Assembly (NCBI RefSeq): GCF_039793925.1
Contig: NZ_JBAMME010000260.1
Location: forward strand, 1 to 31,743
Origin: Thermogutta sp039793925
Lineage (GTDB): Bacteria > Planctomycetota > Planctomycetia > Pirellulales > Thermoguttaceae
Length of the DNA stretch: 31,743 bases
Direction: 5' to 3'
Shown one piece after another: positions 16,449-26,994 of this stretch (position 1 is its first letter; each line of letters starts with the position of its first letter). Made by a program: the position numbers and the translations under genes. Below the pieces are notes generated by a model. The model searched no databases. It saw nothing but the letters and a program-made list of their open reading frames with translations, and was not told the DNA's origin.

Positions 16449-18199
16449 ATTATTTCTCCCTCTATGCTGTTATCGCGTGAAAGACGTATCCCTGATCGAT
16501 CGGTGCCGTTTGCGCGGGCACGCAGCCTAATTGTGACAACTATCCAGGGAATTCCTCGGGCATAATCTCTACACAGCCGCTTACCTTTCTCCGGCAGACA
16601 GCTGCGGCGCAAAACACTCGAATGCTTTTTAATCCTGCACTAGCGGAAACACACCGCGAACCGAGCACTGTTTGTGTCTTCTCCGTAATTTATCAGGCTT
16701 ACGGCATACCATACTCCGCACGTCTATTGGATGACCCAATACCCGAGACCCTCTCTCCGCTTGTTCGATTAGCATTATAGGCGCCCGCCTTGGATCTAGA
16801 GACGATATCAACCATGCTTCTGCCCAGCTCGGGGCGCCTAACACAAGACTGCCGTCGTCGGAACACGTATAGAGATTCACGCCCTGGATTCGACTCCACA
16901 GCGAGATGAAAATTGCAACTGGATGACGGCCATAAAGGCTTCAGGATGACACAAAGTTGGGGCTCAGAGACTAAGCGATCGCAACGAACAAGCTCTTTGA
17001 TTGCTTTCGACTCCGGATCCCGACAAGGTTCTGGCCACTCACAAACCGCGTTTTCTTTGAGCCCCAGTAGATTATTTGCACCCGTTACTCCGTCATCTTC
17101 GCTTCGTACTCGGCACTAGCTTTCTTGTAATCCTCTGGCGGTCAGTTTTCGGAATGCGGAGACAATTACTAAACCTCGGTAGAGGTCTTTTTATTCCATG
17201 GTTTTTTCGAGGCCGCCCCGTTCACGCAGGATCTCTGAATGCCGCGAATTCTGATTTCGCTCATCACTGTAGCTTCTCTAACCTTCTTGGTATTAGTTGG
17301 AATCGCGAATTTCCAAATATCTACTCCGGCCTGAGTCGCGGTGCTTAGCACTCAAGGGATTTTCCAGCGAACGGCCGCCACATTCTTTCCAAAACGTCGA
17401 AGCCTGACGGCAGCCTTGCCAGTTGGTCATCCCTTGGAACACTCCACAAGCCCAGAAAGCTGGCCGCGTACTGCATGTCGGTACATCCGATTTGTTGTGT
17501 CGCCGCAATAATCGGTCTGCTCAAACAGCTAGCTTGACACATGTGTTACTTCCTGGTTCATTGCAGACACCAAATCATCTGCAAGTGCGCTCATCGCGCA
17601 ACGCGCAAAACTAATGGAGTAAGACCTCCTCCGCTTGCCCAGGGTATCGTTGGACGCGGTGTGCGATTTTTATCGGCCTGCCATAGATATATGCTTCGAT
17701 CATCACCGCTTAGGTTGGAGGCACACGAAACCTTGATCTTCCCGGGCGGCATTGCTCCGGTGTGCCTATGTCGTTCGGGCAGAAAGATCCTCACAGAAGG
17801 CCGCACTTGGTCAGGATTCGGCGCACGGCTTGGACAGCCTCAGCACAGCGCACTTCAATATTTTCCATCTATTGATTCAGGCATTGTTCGGGAAATCTAA
17901 GAGCACTGGCAAGATTTGGGACCATAAGTAAGCAAACTTCAAAACCCACGAGTTGGCCGGTGGCACCTGGTAGCCAGCGTGCTTAACATTCACGCTTCGC
18001 TTTTACTTGCCTGCCTACAGTGGCACGCTCGAGCCTCTCGGCTAGCCAATGTGAGGCAGCCCACGCGGCACAGCCGGGTTCGCAAAGACTTCCGCGCCCG
18101 CACAGAAGGCTCGCCTGCCATTAACCGGGTTTGCTCCCCAATTTCCGTAACCGGAACGTTGTCTCTGCCGCACCCCGATGCCGGAACTGTGCCGTGTAT
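16449..18199. other. Long stretch without a supportable gene
   Basis: About 1.75 kb with only short open frames that lack ribosome sites, family motifs or coherent composition. I looked on both strands for tRNA-like arms, repeat arrays, terminal inverted repeats and transposase remnants and found none I would defend. Minus-strand frames at about 17169-17351 and 17345-17542 are the most protein-like by eye, but I cannot identify them. The region adjoins the pseudogene block, so old, fully eroded coding sequence is a reasonable guess. An unannotated structured RNA cannot be excluded. Confidence 0.5.
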
Positions 18200-20784
18200 T
18201 CACGGATTCTCGTCAGGGAGGAGGACCCGCAGGGAGAAATCGCGGCGGTCCAGTCGATCGAAGGCCTGAACCTCCGTAATGCCCAGACTTCGCCTCGCGG
18301 TTACCCGAAAACGGACAAACCGAGCCCTGACGGGCGACCGCAAGGGGAGCACATAGTTCCAGGCTTGAGCCGTCTCATCGTCTGGAAGCATGTGGTTGAC
18401 CGGAATTTCTTGCCGAAAATGGTTCATTCGGAAGAATCCCTGGGACTGAAACTCTTTTTCCGTCGCGAGAGGTGAAGACCTCGACTTGATCGCGGACTTC
18501 GCCCCGTAGGGCGTCTCACCAGGGCCAGCCGGCTGTCAGATGAATTCCCAGCGCGCTGATCGCGTGCTCTTCGCCCATATCCACGTGATATCGACCGGAG
18601 AGACCTTCTCGTCGAAGCCGACCGCGTATTTCATCGCCGTCTCGCCAGCGTAATTAGAACCGACAATTCCATCGGTGAGTTTTCGTCCTTGGGGGTCGTC
18701 CGCCCCCCAGGCCCCCGTCGGTTTGGCGCTCACCGTATAGGGCTTTCCTCGCAAAAGATTCTCCCCACACTCCCGCCAAACATCGAGGACCCGCCTTCCC
18801 AGCCCCTTGCGGTTATCAGAATAGCCGTACCTTCCCTGGACCACCTCATCGGCCACAGCCACCCGCAAGCTTTCAATGACCGGATGATCGGCACTTCCCC
18901 CATCAATAGTGTAACGCAAAGGAACACAGTCCACCCGCTGGCGATGACTCCGCCGGACGAACGTGCGGTCCTCCTGGACCTCATCCCATGTGAATGTTAC
19001 CTCTAACGGTCGAAATCGCGGACCGGTGATCTCGTGGTGGACCTCCGTGCGGACACTGTAAAGACTGCAGGCAGTGGGGCCCGCCTGGGGCGCGCGAAGG
19101 GAATACTTTAAGAGCACCTCCCGAGTTTCGGGCGGAATCTTCGAGACGGTCACGTAGTGAATCACGTCCCAAGGCTGGGAGGTATCGGTGAGCCGATAAT
19201 CAATCTGCCAGGTTTTGCCTCCGTCGAAGGAGTGCGCGAGGGCGATCTCCCCATTGGGCACACGGTTGTAAAACCGTCCGCCATAGATCACCCGGGTGAT
19301 AGAACGGGGAGCAGTGATCCGATAAATCGTATAGGCCTCCTCGTTCGGCCTTTCGGCAAACATCACTCCATGCCAACCTTTAGCCTTCGACTCGGTCGCG
19401 ATGTTCTTTTCCTCCACCACGTAGGCACGGTAATAGTCAGCCTGGAGGTCTGGCCAGACGACGATCGTGTCGGTGGGTAAGCCAACGTCGACGTAGACGG
19501 TATTCTCCCCCAACCGCAATTGGGGCTGGGTCTTGTCGTTGAGCATCGTCCGCGTCTCGATCTCCACTGCGGAGATCCCCACATCCTCAACACCGTTAGC
19601 AGCAAAGAGCGTGAATCGAACAAGGACTTCGTAGCTCCCGTTGACCTCGTCTACGAGCGCCCGTTCAATGGAAAACTCCCCGTCGCGTGGGCTTCGTAGA
19701 CTTTCTCCCAGGTGCGGCCAGCCGTCGTGCTGATAGCCACCTCGATATGGTCCTCGGCTGTCTTCCTGATAGCCCGTCCACGAATGACTTGAGAAGTCAC
19801 AATATTCGCGCCCTGGACCTTGAAGGTCACATAACCCGTCCGTTTTGCTTCAACGGGGCGAATGATTTGCTGGAAAGTCGCCGTCACATCGAGCGAATCG
19901 TAAACCACTTCGTGGAAGAGAGTGGGTGTGATCTTTGGGCGAAACTGCCAGACACCATTCCCCCTTATCCTGTAGCGTGGGTTGACTGATTCTGGGTCCT
20001 TTCCACCATTCGGCACGTAATACTCTTTTCCCTGTCCTAAACTCCGGTAGAAACGAGTATAACTGGCCCCGGGGTAAACATTGAGGATGTACCGGTGCCC
20101 CCACTTCCACTTGTTGTAATACGGGCGAAGCTTGAGCCCCGCGGGACGAAAACAACGGGCCTCCTGCTCCAGGTCGCGGGCACAGTCAGCCCCTGTGAAA
20201 AACCCGAGGGGGCTGGTCGCGGTGAGACAGTGATACTTGACCACGTGGCCCATTTCCCGACGACCCTCCGAACGCGGACAGGCCCCATCAGCCCCGAGAT
20301 CCTCCACACCCGCCACGGTGTGGCCCTCGCAGAGGGTGTATATAGCCGAAATTGAGTTGTCATACATGTGCCAGCGACCATCGTAAAAGCATTCAGACAC
20401 GGTATGGAGCGTCACGTCCCTGAACCGCATAGGAAATCCCAAGTGGTGCCACAGCCCGCAGTTGATTCCCGCCACTGTGCTGCACATCGTGTACCCAAAA
20501 TCGTTGAACTGCCGGATGGGGTCCGTGACTTCCACGCCGTGAAAGATCATCGGGGATGTTTGACGGCGAGCAATATGGACCCAATAAAAGAGCGCCCAGC
20601 ATTTCTCTGCGGGTGTTCGCCGGGCCCCCGTAGCACTGCGGAGAAAGCTATCAATGTCGGACAAGTCGGGATTCGCCTTGGTGACGACTTTAATATTGCA
20701 CACCTGAGCCCGGACCTCCGAAAGGCCTGCCAGCAGGCTCAGCCAGATCGTGATCCAGAAGCTGGGTGCCATTCGCCGAACCAT
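18200..20784 (-). pseudogene. Secreted transglutaminase-like protein with C-terminal discoidin-like region, frameshifted
   Basis: The intact 5' part (20784 to about 19680) encodes a signal peptide (MVRRMAPSFWITIWLSLLAG) and a transglutaminase-like domain with a Cys-His-Asp arrangement: Cys101 in YTMCSTVAG, His127 in HTVSECFYDGRWHMYD, Asp142. Reading then leaves frame at a C4 run (19678-19681). The continuation (FSIERALVDEV, then VGISAVEIETRTML) is in another frame down to about 18576. There a one-base loss near ACGTGGATATG shifts it again (DMGEEHAISALGIHL). A TGA stands at 18518-18516, and a T5 run (18455-18459) marks one more shift before the final piece, FVRFRVTARRSLGITEVQ, ends at 18200. 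The latter half resembles sialidase-like and F5/8-type carbohydrate-binding sheets. Four lesions argue for a dead gene, though some sit in homopolymers and could be assembly errors. Confidence 0.78.
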
Positions 20785-21243
20785 GGGAAATCCATCTTTT
20801 AAGCCACCTTTTTCGCAGACCACCCTCGAGCCAGCAAACCACGGCCCCTGGGACTATGGGGAAAATCCCGGGCACCGTCAACTGTCCCGCCTGACCGACG
20901 CTACAGCCTTCTCTCGCCAATAAACTGTGCTGATTAAGCCCTCTGTAAGATCCCCCTCTCCAATCCCTTTTCTCTGGACCTGCAACCCACGGAAGTATCG
21001 GCTCAGGTGCTACGCAATTGCTTTTGTTCCTCGAGAACAGTCCGATGACGAAAGGTGGAAGGGTACTGCGGCCAACTCGGAGAGCCGAACGAGCATAAAG
21101 AACGCTCTCTACGGCGTCTCAATCCGGCGATTAATCATTGCCAGAACGTCGTTGAGAGTCCGGTAGGTTGAAAGCGTGTCGTGGCCTGGGTCGTCAGCCT
21201 GAGAAACTGGCCACACACTCTCTATAGATAATCTATCAAGCGT
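20785..21243. other. Intergenic region with no supported gene
   Basis: About 460 nt upstream of the minus-strand transglutaminase-like gene. It should contain that gene's promoter, but I do not see a convincing -35/-10 pair. An alternative GTG start for the gene lies at 20823; the ATG at 20784 is preferred because the signal peptide begins there. No RNA gene or repeat recognised. Confidence 0.45.
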
Positions 21244-21549
21244 TTATTCAACGAGCTTGGAAAGTGTTCGAATAACAAGCAAACTCATTTGTGGACGCAC
21301 CCGGATATAACTGCGGCTTTCGCACAAAGGCACTCGCACTGGCGCACTGTTGAGAGGCATCCTTAGACGATTTTGGAAGGTGACTCGTTGGGCCTTTCCG
21401 CTAATCCCGAAGCGAAACAGCACCACGTGGTCGCGACCGTGCATTGTCCAGGTGTCTTCGTATCCGATCGGCGGGCCAGTACTCACGAGACTGTATCGCT
21501 TTGGGACATTTCGCCAAGTAAAATGCGGCTGTCCAGTGCGGACCGACAC
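21244..21549 (-). pseudogene. Possible remnant of the 3' end of an unidentified gene
   Basis: A 101-codon open frame (GTG 21549 to TAA) preceded immediately by an in-frame stop and without a visible ribosome site. The translation alternates hydrophobic and polar residues in a beta-strand-like way (DHVVLFRFGIS, AQRVTFQNRL, YIRVRPQMSLLVIRT), as expected of the C-terminal beta-sandwich of a secreted protein. An overlapping frame upstream (21401-21631) also reads protein-like. The picture is of a frameshifted remnant, not a small gene. Family not recognised. It may equally be chance. Confidence 0.25.
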
Positions 21550-21693
21550 CTAGGTATGGAACGCCTGGATTGTGAAAAGCGTCTGGAGTGGGATATCTTC
21601 TGGAGATTCGCCTGTCTGGCGTCGAAGACAATGTCCATTTGAGGATTTCTGTTAGAAACCTTCGGAAACGCCTTTTTGGAGAGGATCCAAAAA

Positions 21694-24600
21694 GTGGTGG
21701 GTCGCAAATGGATTTCGAACGTGCTTGTGGGGATTGTCATTTTGTTCGGGCCGACCTGGGCTTTCCCACGGCGTTGGTTTTCTCATCCCACAGAAGCGTG
21801 GTGAGTCGTGGGGCGCGGAGACGGAGGCAATGCTCGGTTGGCTATCCCGCATTTGCCGATTTCTATGGTAGCCGTCTTCCACCGGCGGAGTTGCTCCTGG
21901 CTCGGTCCAATTACGCTGATGAGAACCCGTTGGTAGAGTACCGTCTCGGGAAAGGACGGATTATCATTTTGGGCTGGCGAATTCCTCATTACGCCCTCGC
22001 AGACAATTTCCATCGCGAGGAGCTGGCACCCTTGACAGGGAATATCATCAATTATCTGGCCCGCAAGTGACAACGGGTGGATTGGCGCGCAGCGGACGCG
22101 TTAGCAGCACTGGGCAGCAATTCCTTGATTCCCTCGGCCAAGGAGCTTTCGTCCCTCAGGGCAGCGATCGAAGACCTCGTCGCATCATACGGCGATCGGT
22201 ACGCCAACGGCCACGTCTTTCGCAAAAGGCTCGATGAGCTGAGTGTAGCCTGCGACCAATTCCGGGATCGCGAGTATTTCAGCATCCAGCGTGCCCAAGA
22301 GCTCCGCGACGCTTTCCGCGCCCTTCAGCGAGAAGCTTTGCTTGCCAACCCTCTCTTGGATTTCGACGAATTGCTCAATATCGAAAGAAGGAGCCCGATC
22401 TCGGACTTCCAGCCAACTGGGAAAGCCTCTCAAGTCTTCCCAAAGCCGGTTATGACAATCGGCTGTGTGTTATGTCGCTTCGTCGGAGGGACGCACCCAC
22501 CCAGGTGCTCTTCGAGCCAACCGGTGGCCGCTACGTCGGCGAGATTGACGTCCATTTCGATGCCAGCCGATTCCTTGTGTCCATGCCAGGCTCCTTCGAT
22601 TGCCTTCAGGTCTTCGAGCTGTCCCTGGTGCTCGATAACGGACAGTTGCGTGTTAGTGAGGTCCGTGAACTCCCGCTGATTCGGGAACCCGATGTTGACA
22701 ATTACGACGCCTGTTACCTGCCGGACGATCGAATCGTCTTCACTTCCATCGCCCCATTCGTGGGTGTGCCTTGTGTGTATGGGAGCTCTCACGTCACCAA
22801 TTATGTAGCGCCTGGAACATGACGGCTCCACCAGACAGTTGACGGTCGATCAGGAACACAACTGGTATCCGAGTCTTCTCAATGATGGGCGGATCCTCTA
22901 TCTCCGCTGGGAATACACCGACCTTCCCCACGCACATTCGCGGATCTTGTTCACTATGAACCCCGACGGAACAAACCAAATGGCCTATTATGGGAGTAAC
23001 AGCTATCTCCCAAACTCATTCTTTTATGCGCGGGCGATTCCCCACCATGTCAGGAAAGTAGTTGGCATTATCATCAGCCATCACGGGGTTCGTCGCTCGG
23101 GACGGCTGGTGGTCATTGATCCCGCCGTTGGGCGGCAGGAGGCACAAGGTGTCGTGCACGAGATCCCGCCCGCGGAGAGAAAGATAGAGCCAATCATCCG
23201 TGACAAACTCGTGGACGGTGTCTGGCCGCAGTTCTTGATGCCCTGGCCTCTTAGCGAGAAATATTTTCTGGTGAGTTGCGAACCTGTACCGGAGAGCCCC
23301 TGGGGCTCTACCTGGCCGACGTCGTCGGCAATCTGGTTCTCATCAAAGAAAAGCCTGGCCACGCGCTTTCGGAGCCAGTACCGCTTGCTCCTCGGCCACG
23401 ACGACCCGTGATCCCCGACCGAATTCGGCCTTTGCAGAGGGAAGCCCTCGTGTATCTGGTTGATGTGTATCATGGCCTGGCCTCAAGGGGATTCCTCGCG
23501 GGACGGTTAAAAAATTCCGCCTCATCAGTTACGAGTTCAGCTTCCGGGGGATGGGGGGATTGTTGGGGAGCCATCGGGATGGATGGCTTATGGGATGTCA
23601 AACGGATTTTGGGAACTGTGCCGGTGCACGAGGATGGTTCCGCGCTTTTCCGCGTTCCCGCCTACACCCCGATTGCCGTACAACCTCTGGACGAGGAAGG
23701 CCGGGCCCTCCAAATCATGCGGCATTGGTTCACAGCCATGCCGGGAGAGGTCCTCTCGTGCATCGGCTGTCAGGAACACGCGAACGAGGCCGTCCCGGGC
23801 CGAGAGACTTTCGCATTCAGAAATCCCCCCTAATGATTGATCCCTGGTATGGCCCGCCCAGAGGATTCAGTTTTTCGCGAGAAGTCCAGCCTGGTTTGGA
23901 TCGCTACTGTGTGTCGTGCCACGACGGCCGGTCGGAGCACGTGGGGGCCCTTCGATCTGCGAGGAGATGTCCTTCTAACCGGCTGGTCCTCAGCCATCGC
24001 GGGGCACCTTTCGGAGAACCTGGGCGGAAATTTTCCGTCGCTTGTGGGAATCTTCATCAATACGTGCGACGACCAGGGATCGAGAGCGATATCGATTTGC
24101 TCTCCCCTATGGAATAACGCGCAGTAACCGCTGAACTCGTCCAGGTTTTAAAGAAGGGACACCACCGGGTCCGGTTACCGCCGGAGGCCAGGGATCGGCT
24201 CTACACATGGATCGACCTCAATGCTCCGTACCTCGGCACGTGGTCAGAAATCGTCGGTCAAGAGACAGTGAACCCACTTTTGGCACGCGCTCTTCAAATG
24301 CGGAAGCAATACACCGGCATGGAAGACAACTGGGAACAAATCCGGGCAACTACTGTGTTCGCGCAGGGGACACACGAGAGCCACGACGATAAAACCTCGC
24401 TGGAAACTTCTCCACCTGCAGGACATTACGCACAAAATGACTCCTTGCAGAAGACCTCTTTTCAGGATGCTCGCTTGCCCTCGATTCCCAGCTGGCCGTT
24501 CGCGGAAAGCGTCGCCCAGGAACGCCAGGCGAAACTTGGCGAATGGCAGCGAACCGTAACGATCACACCGGGAGTGACGCTTTCCATAGTTCGGATTCCT

Positions 24601-25386
24601 GCTGGCCGATTTGTCATGGGCAGCCGAGAGGGGGCTCCCGACGAATCCCCACCATGTGTCGTCGAGATTGCGCAAGACTTCTGGATCAGCGCCTGCGAAA
24701 TCACAAACCAGCAGTTTGCTGCTTTCGATCCAACCCACGATAGCCACGTGGAAGCGCTTCACGGGGATCAGTTCGGATACCGCGGATTTTCACTGAACGA
24801 ACCCGAGCAGCCTGTGGTTCGCGTCACATGGTGCCAGGCCCTGGCCTTTTGCGAGTGGTTGTTCCGCCGTCACGGTGAACGATTTCGACTCCCAACCGAG
24901 GCGGAGTCGGAATATGCCTGCCGGGCAGGAACCGAGAGCCCCTTCTGGTACGGTACCGCGGATACCGACTTTTCCCGGTATACCAACCTGGCCGACGCGA
25001 AATTTCGCGAGTTTGTGCTCGACACTTTTATCCGCGTCAGGACGATCCCCAACCCCAATCCATTCGACGACTGGATCCCCAAAGACGTGCGCTGGAATGA
25101 TGACGGGCTCGTCTCCGTAGCACTTGGTTCCTACCAACCCAGCCCCTGGCACCTCCACGACATGCACAGCAATGTGTGGGAATGGACGCTTTCCCCCTAC
25201 AAGCCATACCTTTATGACGATAATGACGGCCGCACCGATGTGGCCCCGCCGGGATGTCGGGTGGTCCGCGGCGGATCATGGTACGATCGGCCGAAGCGAA
25301 CCACATCATCATTCTGCCTTGCGTATCCGCCCTACTCTCGCGTCTTTAATGTAGGGTTCCGCACCGTTGCCGAGGACCTCGATTGA
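21694..25386 (+). pseudogene. Decayed HZS-alpha-like/cytochrome c/FGE-sulfatase-domain protein
   Basis: One large gene broken into many frames. GTG 21694, after GGAGAGG, opens a signal peptide (KWISNVLVGIVILFGPTWA) ended by TGA at 21802. The frame then shifts, and reads ENPLVEYRLGKGRIIILGW up to a TGA at 22068. The same frame continues beyond that stop (VDWRAADALAALGSNSL). Next come hydrazine-synthase-alpha-like blocks in changing frames: IDVHFDASRFLVSMPG, DVDNYDACYLPDDRIVF, HNWYPSLLNDGRILYLRW, LFTMNPDGTNQMAYYGSN. A haem site CIGCQ (His replaced by Gln) and an intact CVSCH (about 23908) follow, then a TAA at 24115 where the family has Tyr. The last 370 codons are an unbroken formylglycine-generating-enzyme-like domain with damaged conserved sites (TEAESEYACRAG, usually TEAEWEYACRAG). 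At least six frameshifts and three nonsense codons make this a true pseudogene. Confidence 0.85.
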
Positions 25387-25950
25387 ACGGAATAGCCCGG
25401 CATTGGTGTTTGCCATCCAGGACTCGCACGTCTTTCCGGTCCCTCGGAAGCATTGGCAGCAAATGGACATTAGTGGCAAAAGGAGTTGATGTCGCGACAG
25501 ATCAACGGAGGCGTGATTCGCGTGCGGAAAATATCAGCGCACGTTTTCAACGGCCACTTTTGGCGCGGTGGTTAACCCGGTGGTTCCAGAAAAAGATTCT
25601 TTTCCCATCGAGGCCCATCACCTCTCGCCGTCAAGGCTTCCTTTTATCTTCTCCCGCCGCGCATCCTTTTTCCCTGTCCTTAACTCTGCGGTCCTCCAGC
25701 ACCCGCCTCTCGAGCGCGAGGCTTACGACTGTGATGAGGTCTCAGGGGAATCTTCCCGGAGTCTGCTATCTCGGAAGGAAGTTTGACACGATAGGTGCGC
25801 GGCACAAGACTGATTTCAGAATTGGGTGGTCTCATTGCAGACGCACGGGGCACTTCTACCGCGGAAAAGGGGCGGGAACCCAGCAGCTCGTGCCGAGGCG
25901 GCGTGCCGCGGCTTCAAAACCCACCTGCTATGGCGAAGCTGCGGTGGTGT
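25387..25950. other. Intergenic region between convergent units, no supported gene
   Basis: About 560 nt between the end of the plus-strand pseudogene and the end of the minus-strand glycoside hydrolase operon. A plus-strand open frame covers it but runs antisense into the hydrolase gene, has no ribosome site and shows no family signature. I see no clear terminator hairpin. Confidence 0.5.
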
Positions 25951-26991
25951 TCAGTGCCGCGGCAGGTGATGCAGGGCCTGAAAATACTCCCAGACTTTTT
26001 TCGCCTTCCCGTCGTAGGTTCTCAGTCCCAGACCGAGGTGGGTTCGCTGCACGACCAGACCTGTGACGCTCGATTCCGGCAGGTCGTGTAGGAAGGCCCA
26101 GTTGACAAACTCCAGGCGTAGACCCTTGGTAAGTTCCAGGAATCGCATGAGGAACTCAACCTGTTCGTCCTCGCTGCCCCCCTGTGCAGGATCGCTGCTC
26201 CACCCGATTTCCGTGAAGCCCAGCGGTCTGTCGGTGTGTTTGGCCAGCCGCATGTAATAGTCGGCGGGTATGTCCTGGGGCGTCGCGTACTTTTTCCAGG
26301 GATATGTGGTGACACCCAGCACGTCATAAGCCCCGGCCAGCTTATCCACCAGGTGAAACCGTGGTGGTCCCGGCAGATCGACCAACTGCGAATAGGACAC
26401 AACCACCAAAACCTTCGTAGAAGGCGACGCGGCCTTGACCGCCTTATAAAGCGCCTTTTCCAGTGATGCCAGATCGTCAAACGCTGCCGGGCCCAACCAT
26501 TCATAGACGCTATTGACCTCGTTGCCAATGGAAAAGTACTCGGGGCGAAAACGGGCAGCCACCTGCCGGGCTTCCTCGCACAAGCGGCCGACGAATTGGG
26601 GATCAGCGAAAGCACGGCTTAGGGAGCCATCATTGCGTACCACGCCCTTGCCCGACCCCACCGTCCAGGGATTCAGATTCACCACAGGCACCAACCCCAT
26701 CTCGCAGATTGCCTCGTAGTTGGTTTTCTTGGCCACCGGGTTGATTTGCGAGAGTTTTTCGTACAGGCCCACGCCGTTGGGCGTGACCCACAGCATGGTC
26801 AGCTCACCCACCTGTTTGCTCAACATGTAGGCGGCAGCGGGATTCCCTGTGCGATCGACGGTGGGTGTCGTCCCGGTGCGGAAAGTCCGTGTCGTCAGGG
26901 GAAGGGTGATCGTCCTGCTCAATTCCATGGAAGAAGGCCCGCCCTCGTTGGACACGACAAGCACGCAGAGGAGAAGAGCGAACGGGCTCAT
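25951..26991 (-). CDS. Secreted clan GH-A glycoside hydrolase (TIM barrel)
   Basis: A 346-residue protein with a short signal peptide (MSPFALLLCVLVVSNEGG) and a (beta/alpha)8-barrel. The retaining clan GH-A residues are visible: acid/base Glu158 in EYFSIGNEVN at the end of strand 4 and nucleophile Glu261 in PLGFTEIGWSS at the end of strand 7. Other strand signatures are LVPVVNLNPW and YDVLGVTTYPW. The overall pattern is closest to GH53-like or GH5/GH39-type enzymes, but I cannot settle the family or substrate. The ATG at 26991 follows the upstream stop by 3 nt (TAA GCC ATG), so it is translationally coupled to the GH39-like gene. It probably acts outside the cytoplasm on plant or microbial polysaccharide. 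Confidence 0.8.
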   Translation of the reverse strand: MSPFALLLCVLVVSNEGGPSSMELSRTITLPLTTRTFRTGTTPTVDRTGNPAAAYMLSKQVGELTMLWVTPNGVGLYEKLSQINPVAKKTNYEAICEMGLVPVVNLNPWTVGSGKGVVRNDGSLSRAFADPQFVGRLCEEARQVAARFRPEYFSIGNEVNSVYEWLGPAAFDDLASLEKALYKAVKAASPSTKVLVVVSYSQLVDLPGPPRFHLVDKLAGAYDVLGVTTYPWKKYATPQDIPADYYMRLAKHTDRPLGFTEIGWSSDPAQGGSEDEQVEFLMRFLELTKGLRLEFVNWAFLHDLPESSVTGLVVQRTHLGLGLRTYDGKAKKVWEYFQALHHLPRH

Positions 26992-26994
26992 GGC

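Noticed and set aside
16449..18199. Possible tRNA or other structured RNA in the gene-poor stretch
   Set aside because: Sequences resembling a T-arm (for example near 16890) lack matching acceptor and anticodon arms.
22472..23833. Separate small genes in the 22.4-23.8 kb region
   Set aside because: Each open frame carries a successive block of one known protein architecture, in order, so they are pieces of a single broken gene.
25383..26066. Plus-strand open frame (227 codons)
   Set aside because: Starts at the end of the pseudogene, runs antisense into the hydrolase gene, and is rich in Arg/Ser as expected of a non-coding frame.
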